Shown here piece by piece: positions 45,970 through 54,553 of a DNA stretch of 64,000 nucleotides; positions within the stretch are counted from its first letter, which is position 1, and each line of letters begins with the position of its first letter. The DNA is from PHAA01 sp964457945 (lineage in GTDB: Bacteria; Bacillota; Syntrophomonadia; Syntrophomonadales; Syntrophomonadaceae), in assembly GCA_964457945.1 (NCBI GenBank), contig CAYWFX010000011.1:11207-75206 (forward strand), in the 5' to 3' direction. Below the pieces are notes generated by a model. The model searched no databases. It saw only the letters and a program-made list of their open reading frames with translations, and was not told the origin of the DNA. Made by a program: the position numbers and the translations under genes.

Positions 45970-46155
45970 AGGTAACCATATTTATAGTTACCTCCACCAA
46001 ACCAACAAAAAAGGCGAGCCGCGAAAAGCAGACTCACCCCAATACTTGGTCGAATTTGGGTTCTCCTTTCCACAATGGGAGGCGTATCCGTTTCCAGATA
46101 CACCCTACAGGCCTGAAAACCCTGGTTTTCACGTTAGGTTGACAGACTCGGAGCA
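45970..46155 (-). ncRNA. Moco-family riboswitch copy 3
   Basis: The minus-strand core has GCTCCGAGTC, AACCTAACG, GGCCTGTAGG, CTGGAAACGG, GCCTCCCATTGTGGAAAGGAG and AAATTCGA. A terminator with GGTGAG / CTCGCC arms and T6 (46007-46038) is followed by the conserved middle hairpin, here a perfect AGGTAAC / GTTACCT (45970-45993). The third hairpin is not evident. It controls the six-gene surface-protein/binding-protein operon. Its promoter differs from the AGGA-GTCGAA element of the others. Confidence 0.8.
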
Positions 46156-46374
46156 TATACAATTAGTTATTGTTGGAGAACCATCCCCTTGACACCCTCA
46201 TCATTTCATCAATAAATTTCTTATGGGCATATAAGTTATATGTCTTTAGGCATTTTATATTTAAATACTAACATATTTTGATAAATTTTTACATAAAATA
46301 TATATTATTTTTCTTTGTCCTTTTTATTGTTTTTTTGTCATATTTTGTCGTTGGTTTCAATGGTCGTCCGGACT

Positions 46375-46394
46375 GACAAGTATTGTATATTGTC
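46375..46394 (+). promoter_or_regulatory. Inverted repeat over the -35 box of the HTH regulator gene
   Basis: GACAAGTATTGTATATTGTC, a near-palindrome covering the -35 hexamer of the promoter at 46383-46411. It is the expected place for autoregulation by the HTH protein; binding is inferred. Confidence 0.45.
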
Positions 46395-46411
46395 AATAAT
46401 CATGGCATAAT
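46383..46411 (+). promoter_or_regulatory. Promoter of the HTH regulator gene
   Basis: TTGTAT and CATAAT separated by 17 bases, ending 24 bases before the ATG at 46436, with AGAGGTGG as ribosome site. Confidence 0.6.
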
Positions 46412-46435
46412 CCTTATTAGAGAGGTGGTCAATTT

Positions 46436-47554
46436 ATGGACTTTGGGAGCCGCTTGAAACAGATTAGGGAAGGTCGGATGCTTTCAACATCTAAATTGTC
46501 TAAACAATCCGATCTTAGCCAGTCGTTTATCTGGAGAATTGAATCGGGAGAAAAGCAGCCGACCCTCGGGACCTTGAGGAAACTATCCCAGGGGCTGGGG
46601 ATGAGTTTAGGCGAGTTGCTCGGTGAAGAGTTGTTGAGTGAACCCCAATCGTCAAAAATCAACCGCATCATCAGCAATATGCGAAAAATGCCGACCGAAC
46701 AGGTGGATGCGCTTGATCTGTTCGTTGCCTCGCTAACCAATGGATCCGCGTCTGGTGACCACCTGTTAGCCCTGCAGGCGATTAACCTTACCAGCTCTGA
46801 ACCGGATGATTTTGAAATTGAGCTGGTCTTTTCCGTCAATGTTTCCGCGGTTATGGATCACAAAATCCCGGATGGCATAAATAGGAATATGGATTGCTTT
46901 CATCTGTTTGACGACGGGATGAAGGAATTGCCTATCGAGGTCATACCCGGAAATAAAAGAATGCATGGGAAAAAAGCCGGAAAGACATTTTTTATTAGAC
47001 CCCTGTCCCGGCTTACTGATGGCCGAACCTATAAGATTTTCATATCCAAATTCCTGCAGGCCAATAACTACAGGTATCTGAAGGAAAACCACACAATTCT
47101 GTTTTCAACGCATGAAATTATGGACATCACGCCCTTTAACCAGGAACTGTGCAGTTCTTATTTTTCATTGGCACTAAGCGGCAGCAATATCGCGTCCGGC
47201 GAACAAAATGTTGCAGTTAATACGGATATCAAGCTGACATTTTCCAACAACGTCATTACAAACGCGGTGCGGAACCACAATCTGCAGTGCTTCTCTCTGG
47301 AAAGCAGCAAGAAGCAACCCGTCGAGATAGATGTTATTATGGCTGAACCGAATGATAGTTCTGAGCAGAAAAAGGATATCATCATCCATCCCAGGCACGA
47401 CTTACACAGCAATACGGTCTATGTCTTGACCATTTCCGAAAGCCTTCAGAGCAGCAATCAAAAGCTGCTGGGAACCGACCAGGTTATCACCTTCACCACT
47501 AGCGCGGCAAACATCACCAGTACCAATGAACAAGCCGGCTTATCGATTGCGTAG
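46436..47554 (+). CDS. XRE-type HTH regulator fused to two surface-type Cys-Ig modules
   Basis: 372 residues, the only plus-strand gene in the surface region. Residues 1-65 are an XRE helix-turn-helix (SRLKQIREGRMLSTSKLSKQ, then SQSFIWRIESGEKQPTLGTL). There is no signal peptide or membrane segment, so it is cytoplasmic. Residues about 118-228 and 245-358 are two modules of the type found in the secreted neighbours, each with its cysteine (MDCFHL, Cys154; LQCFSL, Cys285), followed by LPIEVI or VEIDVIMAE, and a DI.I.P block. It probably senses the same ligand as the surface proteins and controls this locus; both points are inference. Confidence 0.82.
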   Translation: MDFGSRLKQIREGRMLSTSKLSKQSDLSQSFIWRIESGEKQPTLGTLRKLSQGLGMSLGELLGEELLSEPQSSKINRIISNMRKMPTEQVDALDLFVASLTNGSASGDHLLALQAINLTSSEPDDFEIELVFSVNVSAVMDHKIPDGINRNMDCFHLFDDGMKELPIEVIPGNKRMHGKKAGKTFFIRPLSRLTDGRTYKIFISKFLQANNYRYLKENHTILFSTHEIMDITPFNQELCSSYFSLALSGSNIASGEQNVAVNTDIKLTFSNNVITNAVRNHNLQCFSLESSKKQPVEIDVIMAEPNDSSEQKKDIIIHPRHDLHSNTVYVLTISESLQSSNQKLLGTDQVITFTTSAANITSTNEQAGLSIA

Positions 47555-47570
47555 ATGGAGCCTTCCAAGG

Positions 47571-47616
47571 CCATAATCACCAGTTCATGCTTGAAATACA
47601 GATGGGCAGTAATTCA
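47571..47616 (-). pseudogene. Short relic of an ABC-transporter ATPase gene
   Basis: The sequence from CCATAATCACCAG to GGGCAGTA matches 31136-31185 in the system 3 ATPase gene with only a few differences, on the same strand. It is too short to encode anything. Its place just downstream of the surface protein gene at 47628 shows that an ABC operon once followed this gene. Confidence 0.7.
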
Positions 47617-47627
47617 CTCCTGGCTTT

Positions 47628-48446
47628 CTATTTCTTGTTTCTTTTTCTAGAATAACTATAACCCACACCTGCTATTAATAATAATCCAATAGCCAGTGCA
47701 TAACCCCGGTTAGAAACCTTTTTGGTTTTTACCGGTTCAGTAGCAAGCGATTTGTCTTCGGTCGGACTTTTCTTTTCCTCTGATAGCTGAGTTTTATCTT
47801 CAGCTGCTTGAACTTTCCCCTCTGCTGTTTGAGTTTTTTCTGCTGCCGGTTGGATTGACTCACTATTTACTGTAGCAGTGCTTTCTGTTGGGGTTGAAGT
47901 CGGTTTGTTAGCACCGGCCTGATCCTTCCCGGTGTCAATGACGGGCGCCGGTTCCACTGGTTTTGCAGCAACACCTGCTGTGACAAAGTTAACCGTTACC
48001 TCGTGGCCCAGACTAGTGCCGTTTTTCGCCTGCAACTGGGGTGATACTTTCACTACATAAGCCGTTGCCGGTTGTAGTCTTTGTAAAGGTTTGACCGAGA
48101 TATCTCTTCTTTTTTCAAATCCTTCAGTAGTCTGGTCATCAGCCATAATAACTTCAATAGGTACCTTGCTGCCATCTGAAGCTATCAGCGAAAAACAGGT
48201 TTTATTAGCATCCCTAATTCCCAAGAAAATAACATTTTTATTAAACGTAAGCTTGATATCTCCCGTCAGAGGGACGTCCTTCTGGCCGTTAGATGGAATG
48301 GATGAATCCAGACCTAAAGGGACACCCTGACCCCCGCCGCTTCCATCACCCGCAGCCAGCACTGGTACTGCCATTAAAATACAGCTCAGCGCCAGCAATA
48401 CAAAAATTGATAATATCCTTGCTTTTTGACCCAATGCTTTGTTCAT
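47628..48446 (-). CDS. Membrane-anchored surface protein with one Cys-Ig-like module
   Basis: 272 residues from the ATG at 48446 (AAGGAGG 8 bases upstream). Signal peptide about 1-31. The module (about 45-158) is almost identical to that of 34355-35254: GDIKLTFNKNVIFLGI, TCFSLIASDG, VPIEVIMADDQ, EKRRDI. A charged linker of about 80 residues and a C-terminal helix with basic tail (ALAIGLLLIAGVGYSYSRKRNKK) complete it. Linker sequence has diverged while module and anchor are kept. It is second in the riboswitch copy 4 operon. Confidence 0.8.
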   Translation of the reverse strand: MNKALGQKARILSIFVLLALSCILMAVPVLAAGDGSGGGQGVPLGLDSSIPSNGQKDVPLTGDIKLTFNKNVIFLGIRDANKTCFSLIASDGSKVPIEVIMADDQTTEGFEKRRDISVKPLQRLQPATAYVVKVSPQLQAKNGTSLGHEVTVNFVTAGVAAKPVEPAPVIDTGKDQAGANKPTSTPTESTATVNSESIQPAAEKTQTAEGKVQAAEDKTQLSEEKKSPTEDKSLATEPVKTKKVSNRGYALAIGLLLIAGVGYSYSRKRNKK

Positions 48447-48545
48447 AACCACTGCCTCCTTGGAAATATATTATGGCTTTTACCAAGTTCAATCATACTT
48501 CTAAACCATATGGAACTGAAGTAGCAAATTCTACTATAATCTAAA

Positions 48546-48577
48546 GGTGACAGGAGAATCGTCCTCCTCCTGCCACC
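48546..48577 (-). other. Hairpin between the SLH gene and the anchored module gene
   Basis: Inverted repeat GGTG-CAGGAG / CTCCTG-CCACC, 8 bases past the stop of 48586. It is in the same position as the hairpin at 35349-35384, between the same two gene types, but with a different sequence. Confidence 0.55.
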
Positions 48578-48585
48578 AGCTTCGG

Positions 48586-51225
48586 TTACTGAACTGTTTT
48601 GTTGGTAAAACTCTCTAATACGCCTCCACCAGATGCTTTCACCTGTTTGTTCACATCGGCATCCTTGTCATATTTTACCGTAACTGCCTGTCCGCTCGTT
48701 ACTTTCGAAGTTAGCACCAGTTTTATTTTATTGGGGGTGCTGGTTAATTGCAGATCGGTAACCAGATCGGGTACTCCTGCAACCATTACGGTAAACTGCC
48801 CCTCTTTTCCATCCATAGCAAGAGTACTTTCCATATTTTCACTAAAAATTATACTTACATCTCCATTAGTTGTGACCTCTGAACTTTGATAGATGGGTAC
48901 TGCTGCGGACACTGTCGGGTTGACAAAGGCCCGTTGGGTTATGAATCCGGTTACATTGGCTGCCCTTTGGCTGTTAGCCCCGCTGCCACTAATGCTGATG
49001 CTGTTTGCTGCAAAGGTAAAGGTGTCACCATCACCCCAGTTGGCAGTGGTGTCTAACTGAAGGATATAGTTCATATAAACACTGGCCGCCACTGTCTGCT
49101 GTGTAGTCAGGTTGAAAGTGATGGCAGCATTCCCCCCCGTAATGGTTCCCAAGGTTCCTGCGGCTATTGACGTGCCATCATTAGTTTTACCATCTCCGTT
49201 TGGGTCGGTAAATAATTCGATATTGGTGAGGTCGGTCTGATTTAGTCCATCAATATTGCTGGTTGATATGCTAATATTATTGCCAGTCGGTATAATAATA
49301 CTTTCAACCGCGTTGGCGGTAAGTTTAAAAGTCATCACATTACAGTCACTCTGGGCGTCATCAGCCGGACCATTCGAGGCCTTGGCATTTAGCTCTGAGC
49401 GCCCGTCACCGTCACTGATAGTAAGGGTTCCTACAGTTGGCGAACTTCCCCCTCCGCCTCCCAAAGATCCGGCTACGGTGAAGGATATTGTTTTGTTGGT
49501 GCCCAGGGTATTACCGTTATTAGCTTTTAAGCCAGCGGATGCTGTTAATGTGTAAGTCATGCCGGCTGTCAAAGCTGAATTAGGAGTTATATATATGTTG
49601 CTCTTTTCAGTATCATCCGTATAATTCCCTGCCCTAGATACTGTGATAGAGACAGATTGGTTTGAGTTATTCTTTACGTAAAAACAGTTCTGGTTATTAT
49701 CCCAATAATCCCTTACAACCCCTCGATCAAAGGTCATTTTCAGGGTGGGCGTTTCAGAAACACCGGTGCTGCCATCGGCTGGATTTGAACTCACAAAACT
49801 AAGTGGGTTGTTTCCCCCGCCACCGCCGGTGCCTGTTCCGCTACCAGCGCCACTGGCGGGAGTAGTGGTAGTCTCTACAGTGGTAGGTTTTTGTTCGTAG
49901 GTTGTTCCTGCAACGTTTTCCTTAGAAGTGCCAATGGTTCCTTTGCCGGTAAAAGACACTGCAGAATTAAGGGTTAGTGTTTCTACTTTGACACCACTGG
50001 CAAAATTAACGCTAACTCCGGTTGCCTTTGTTGCAACCTCTAGCTTGGCTACGGTACCACTGGTGACCGCTAAGCTTACCTTTGGCGCTTCCAAATTTAC
50101 GTTGCTGAAATTACCGGTCAAAGTAACTTTTGCACCTGCTGGGACTACCTCGGAGATGGTTACCGTTTCAAATCCAGGACCGGAGGAAGTCGTCTCTACC
50201 AGGGTGGCGCCACTTTCGAGCTGTACCACATTGACAGAGGTACTTCCAGAAGCAACTACCCTGACCCCGTCCTTGCTAATCGTAATACTAGGTAAAGTAC
50301 AGTTTTCCAGGGTAACGCTGTGGGCACCCCCGCCCTTTATAACACTGGTTCCCTGTACCGCAACGTTTTTTAGAGCAACATCGCCATCGCCGATTCCCTC
50401 TGCCAGGGTCAAGTTACCAGTAATCTTTATGTTTTGCAGGGTAATGCCAGCAACGCTTATAGTTGCGTTACCATTAACCGTTTCCACACCTGTAGCAGGA
50501 CCGTAAATTCCAGCTTTATCATATGTTTTATCTATACTCGCAATGGCTGAGATACTAATAGCATTGTCCAAGGTTACTATTGCTTCAGCCCGAGAAATAT
50601 TCTTTGTTGCTTGATAGGTCTGGTCAGGATATCCATGCATAAAGCCCTTATTTACAACTGCACTGATGGCCCCTTTGCTCCATTCCGGAATATCCCCAGC
50701 ATCTTCAAACCCGTTCAGGGCAGTATTATCTGGCGTTATTTCCAGTTTCGCAATTCTGGTCAACATGGAAGCAACTTCTTGCCGGCTAATTTGTTCGTTG
50801 GGTCGGACAGTCCCATCCTGATAACCCGATATATAACCTGCGGCCCGAGCCTTAGCAACTTCTCCCGCAAACCAATCCGTCGAAGATACATCAGAAAATT
50901 TATCTGGAGCAGCTGCACTAAAACCAAATGCGTGGTTCGCAAGCGTCATAAATTCAGCTCTGGTAATGCTGTTGGCTGGCTTAAATGTTCCGTCCTGGTA
51001 TCCCTTAGCCAGTCCTTTATTTACCCAATCATTGATCTGAGAGGCTGCCCAGTTACCCTGTATATCTGAAGGCTGAACTGTGGGGCTGGTCGTTGTTAGC
51101 GTTGGTATTAAACCATCCTCAACAGCGGTTACTGACATATTTAATCCCAGCACAAGTACAATCATTAATACTAAAGAAATGATTGTACTTATTGGTTTTC
51201 TATTGTTTAACCATTTTAAACACAT
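48586..51225 (-). CDS. SLH-anchored surface protein with N-terminal SLH repeats and a Cys-Ig module
   Basis: 879 residues. Signal peptide about 1-34. Three SLH repeats (about 50-225: IQGNWAASQINDWVNKGLAKGYQDGTFKP) are N-terminal here, unlike the other SLH proteins in the window. A repetitive beta-rich region (about 235-440, NATISVAGITLQNIKITGNLTL) resembles solenoid stalks of SLH proteins. A Gly/Thr-rich linker leads to a Cys-Ig module with QNCFYVKNN (Cys514), followed by a large beta domain and a final Ig-like domain. It is the first gene after riboswitch copy 4. Confidence 0.86.
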   Translation of the reverse strand: MCLKWLNNRKPISTIISLVLMIVLVLGLNMSVTAVEDGLIPTLTTTSPTVQPSDIQGNWAASQINDWVNKGLAKGYQDGTFKPANSITRAEFMTLANHAFGFSAAAPDKFSDVSSTDWFAGEVAKARAAGYISGYQDGTVRPNEQISRQEVASMLTRIAKLEITPDNTALNGFEDAGDIPEWSKGAISAVVNKGFMHGYPDQTYQATKNISRAEAIVTLDNAISISAIASIDKTYDKAGIYGPATGVETVNGNATISVAGITLQNIKITGNLTLAEGIGDGDVALKNVAVQGTSVIKGGGAHSVTLENCTLPSITISKDGVRVVASGSTSVNVVQLESGATLVETTSSGPGFETVTISEVVPAGAKVTLTGNFSNVNLEAPKVSLAVTSGTVAKLEVATKATGVSVNFASGVKVETLTLNSAVSFTGKGTIGTSKENVAGTTYEQKPTTVETTTTPASGAGSGTGTGGGGGNNPLSFVSSNPADGSTGVSETPTLKMTFDRGVVRDYWDNNQNCFYVKNNSNQSVSITVSRAGNYTDDTEKSNIYITPNSALTAGMTYTLTASAGLKANNGNTLGTNKTISFTVAGSLGGGGGSSPTVGTLTISDGDGRSELNAKASNGPADDAQSDCNVMTFKLTANAVESIIIPTGNNISISTSNIDGLNQTDLTNIELFTDPNGDGKTNDGTSIAAGTLGTITGGNAAITFNLTTQQTVAASVYMNYILQLDTTANWGDGDTFTFAANSISISGSGANSQRAANVTGFITQRAFVNPTVSAAVPIYQSSEVTTNGDVSIIFSENMESTLAMDGKEGQFTVMVAGVPDLVTDLQLTSTPNKIKLVLTSKVTSGQAVTVKYDKDADVNKQVKASGGGVLESFTNKTVQ

Positions 51226-51406
51226 TATAAAATCCTCCCAAGCTTTTTCTCTCTATAAACGATCTTTTTTCTAGGTATCATTCACACCTACTGAAACAAT
51301 AGCTTTCAATCCTATCTCAGCAAGCAGAAGAATACTCTAAATTATAAATAAATATATTTTGCCTCCCTTCATTAATTATTGCATCTATTATTATTCCAGA
51401 AAAACC

Positions 51407-51617
51407 AAAAGCCCGGTACAAAGAAGCGCCGGACAACGATAACTACCTAACAAGTTACCAGCAACCACAATAAAGAAAGACGAACCGCAAAAGCAGTCCG
51501 CCCATTATCTGGCCGAATTTAGCTTCTCCTTTCCACATTGGGAGGTATATCGGTTTCCCGACATACCTTATCGGCCTGAAAACCCTGGCTCTCACTTTAG
51601 GTTAACAGGCTCGGAGC
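51407..51617 (-). ncRNA. Moco-family riboswitch copy 4
   Basis: The minus-strand core has GCTCCGAGCC, AACCTAAAG, GGCCGATAAGG, TCGGGAAACCGA, ACCTCCCAATGTGGAAAGGAG and AAATTCGG. Downstream are hairpin 1 (GGCGGACTGC / GCGGTTCGTC; 51478-51503), the middle hairpin (GGTAACT / AGTTATC; 51437-51460) and terminator 2 (GTCCGG / CCGGGC with T4; 51408-51436). It drives the SLH gene at 48586 and the anchored module gene. Confidence 0.82.
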
Positions 51618-51642
51618 ATATTTAATTAATTATTCTATTATT

Positions 51643-51668
51643 TTCGACATAAAAAAGATAAATCCTCT
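51643..51668 (-). promoter_or_regulatory. Shared promoter/operator element upstream of riboswitch copy 4
   Basis: AGAGGATTT, 11 bases, GTCGAAAAT on the minus strand, about 30 bases upstream of the aptamer; same architecture as at copies 1, 2 and 5. Confidence 0.55.
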
Positions 51669-51733
51669 CTAATTCCGAAATAGCTTCTATACTCTTAATT
51701 AATTTTCATCCTATTTATCATAAACTCAAACAG

Positions 51734-51783
51734 AAAAAAGACCACTCTCTATGATTATTTTTGTTAATCAATAGTGAGTGGTC
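51734..51783 (-). terminator. Terminator of the cytochrome/surface operon
   Basis: Inverted repeat GACCACTC.CTAT..GATT / AATC..ATAG.GAGTGGTC followed on the minus strand by six T, about 80 bases past the 51865 stop. Confidence 0.85.
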
Positions 51784-51864
51784 ACAGCTTAATCTACCAA
51801 ATACAAGAGAACACACCCTTTCCAGAACAGATCTGCCAGAAGGTGAACTCTTTTTCCTAGTTGC

Positions 51865-54552
51865 TTATTTTAGTGCTTTGGAGACAACAACAGCAGCTTC
51901 TGCTCTGGTAGTCTGCCCTTGCGGTTTAAATGTATTATCTGGATAACCACTTATAATGCCATGTTTACTGGCTGTAAGGATGGCATTTCGCGCATAGGAA
52001 GAAAACAGGCTGGCATCGGCAAATTCTTTTCCATCGGTTGCATCCGCAAGCTTAGCCGCCCGTACTATCATTATCGCCATCTGCTCCCGGGTTATTAAAT
52101 CATTAGGGCCAAAACTAGAGTCGCTGTATCCTGCTACAATACCATTGGTAGCCGCAGTGGATATAAACTCTTTTGCCCAGTGTTGGTCTGTATCTGCAAA
52201 TACTTTGCCAGTACCCGGTGCCAGTTTAAACGCTTTTACCAGTAGGGTGGCAAATTCAGCCCTGCTAATAGAATTATCTGGTTTATAGCTTCCATCCTGA
52301 TTTCCGCTAATTATTCCAGATGCTGCCAGTTCCTTAATATATTGCTCAGCCCAGTGTCCGCCAATATCCGTTAGGGCTGCGGGAGTTGAGACAGTAGCAG
52401 GCACAGACCCTTTTTCTTTGGCTAGCACAGCAAAGCGAGTGAAATGATTAATCTGACCACTCACTTTACTGGCGGCTAAGTCAACACTTACATTTTCAAG
52501 ACTATTCCATTTACCACTGGTAGTATCAAACCAGAAAAGGCCAATATCATAATCGGCAGTTCCCATCTTGGTTTTATCAAAAGACATAGTAATGGTAACC
52601 GGCTTTGAGAATGCCTCGCTTTGGTTTTTGCTAATATCCAAAACATCACTTAGCAGTTTCATCTCAGTCGGTACGGCCAGGTCAGAACTGTAAACTTTCT
52701 GAAACTGTACATTAATAGTACTACCAATAGCATTGGTAGGAATAATGATACTAGCCCCAGCTCCATTGACCGTACCCCCACTAATACCAATTTGACTGCT
52801 AACAATGGAGGAAGATCCTCCACCGCCACCACCAGTGGATGTTTGAGTATAGCTAACAAACTGAGTAAAATGTTTGGTCCAAATAATCATATCCTGACCA
52901 ACATTAATCATGCCTTCCCCATTAGCTGGTATTTCAGCATCTGCAGCCGTCTGGTTATCATCGCTCAAGACTCTGGTAATAGGTGTAAACACTCCACCAG
53001 TTACACAACCTGCCAACTTCCCGGCTTGATTCGGTATTTTGATGCGTACTGATTTGCTGAAGGTTAACGGAATGTTGCCAGTGGCGCCGATTTCAATTAC
53101 GGTACTGACTGAGCTTGTTTTTCCTGCTACAGGGGTTACCGTTACACTATTATTGTCCCTGACAACAGGGGTATTAATCTTACCATTCCAGTTTTTCGAA
53201 GCCGTGATAGTTGTTCCAGCAGGTATAAACATCTCTACAGGAAGTGCAGCAATTGCCGTGTTAGATTTAACCGTCAATTCAGGTAGGGGGTTGCTGGTTA
53301 TGGTCGCAGCTCCAACTACCGCAGCAGGAAGAAGGGCGGCGATATTGATGCTGGCGTCACTAACGCCCTCGGGGATAGATATAATGCTTGAAACTGTATT
53401 CTGGTTAATAGTTACTTCCTTGGTTTCATTAGTTACAGGTACAGTTGGCTTCAAAGCACCATAAACAACCAGTTGGCCCTTCTCAATCATTTCCCATGCT
53501 TTCCCATAATAGTCGTAATTATAAGAGTTGGTAGTAGCTGTATTAACCTGAATGGCTACCACCGATTTAATACAATAATCAGCATTACGGATAGTGGGAC
53601 GGTTGTAATTATAAGGAAATAGTGGATCAGCCCGGTCGATACTCCACGCCGAACGGTCTGGAGTAACCGGTTTACTGAGAGGGGTAACGAAGCGGTAAGG
53701 GCCTTCACCGTCCAGCTTACTACCGTCACTAGTTATTACAATTTTGCCGTCTACCAGGGGTCGTCCATCATTTTCGTAAGCCAACAGATAATGCAGTTCA
53801 CCAGGCAAGGTCTGACCTTCAACATAACCTGTGTTCAATGGGTAACTTATCCATGGATATTTAGTAAAAAACTTACCCTGTTCATAAACTAGCTTGAGAT
53901 CACTAATGTTGAAATTTTTACTGAAACCGTCAATCGCGTAAACCGTTATGGTGGCGGCATCATCAGCTACCCCGGCATCCTTCAGTAAAGTCCAGAGATC
54001 CACGCCTTTGTATTCCGCATAATAATCTCCGGACTTATTTGTGTCCAGGGCCATAAACTGTTTAACACTATTTAGGTTCCTGATATCAGCTCTATTATAC
54101 AGTTTGTGGGGAGCCTCTGCCACTGCGGGATTATCTTTGGCATCTCCAGGCAGAAGCCCAGCGATAATTTCTGCGGCATTGGAATAACCATCAGCATCTG
54201 AATCCATCTGGGCTATAATAGTAAAGGCTGCCTGATTCTTGCCATTCGCCAGATAGTCTTTTCCAAACTGGTTCAGGGTATCCATTATGTTTCCATGGGG
54301 AGCCTTAAATCCATAGATACTATGACAGTAATCGCATGAATCCTTGGTTTTCCCGCTTATTTTGCCCCCGGTATGGCAGAGATAACAGTTATCCAGCTTG
54401 GTTCCCTTCGCCTGGGGATAGGCCGCTAGAAAAGTATTTGAGTCCTGGTCATTGTTATGGGACTTATAGGCGCCTATTACCGGAATGGACAGAACCAACA
54501 GAAGGCATACGGTTAGGGCAAACCCCAGGGTGGATTTCATGGTAAGCCGCAT
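51865..54552 (-). CDS. SLH-anchored diheme c-type protein with sulfite-oxidase-fold domain
   Basis: About 895 residues from the ATG at 54552 (GGAGGG upstream). Signal peptide about 1-28. Two haem c sites are CYLCH (56-60) and CDYCH (73-77). A Ca-loop-like DSDADGYSNAAEI follows. Residues about 155-360 resemble the molybdopterin-binding sulfite-oxidase/YedY fold (YKGVDLWTLLKDAGV, VYAIDGFSKNFNISDL, LHYLLAYENDGRPL), but no clear Mo-ligand Cys is seen. Then come the WTKHFTQFVSYTQ module, a ZU5-like domain and three C-terminal SLH repeats. ResB/CcsA genes in the same operon fit haem attachment. Extracellular electron transfer is an inference. Confidence 0.82.
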   Translation of the reverse strand: MRLTMKSTLGFALTVCLLLVLSIPVIGAYKSHNNDQDSNTFLAAYPQAKGTKLDNCYLCHTGGKISGKTKDSCDYCHSIYGFKAPHGNIMDTLNQFGKDYLANGKNQAAFTIIAQMDSDADGYSNAAEIIAGLLPGDAKDNPAVAEAPHKLYNRADIRNLNSVKQFMALDTNKSGDYYAEYKGVDLWTLLKDAGVADDAATITVYAIDGFSKNFNISDLKLVYEQGKFFTKYPWISYPLNTGYVEGQTLPGELHYLLAYENDGRPLVDGKIVITSDGSKLDGEGPYRFVTPLSKPVTPDRSAWSIDRADPLFPYNYNRPTIRNADYCIKSVVAIQVNTATTNSYNYDYYGKAWEMIEKGQLVVYGALKPTVPVTNETKEVTINQNTVSSIISIPEGVSDASINIAALLPAAVVGAATITSNPLPELTVKSNTAIAALPVEMFIPAGTTITASKNWNGKINTPVVRDNNSVTVTPVAGKTSSVSTVIEIGATGNIPLTFSKSVRIKIPNQAGKLAGCVTGGVFTPITRVLSDDNQTAADAEIPANGEGMINVGQDMIIWTKHFTQFVSYTQTSTGGGGGGSSSIVSSQIGISGGTVNGAGASIIIPTNAIGSTINVQFQKVYSSDLAVPTEMKLLSDVLDISKNQSEAFSKPVTITMSFDKTKMGTADYDIGLFWFDTTSGKWNSLENVSVDLAASKVSGQINHFTRFAVLAKEKGSVPATVSTPAALTDIGGHWAEQYIKELAASGIISGNQDGSYKPDNSISRAEFATLLVKAFKLAPGTGKVFADTDQHWAKEFISTAATNGIVAGYSDSSFGPNDLITREQMAIMIVRAAKLADATDGKEFADASLFSSYARNAILTASKHGIISGYPDNTFKPQGQTTRAEAAVVVSKALK

Positions 54553-54553
54553 C

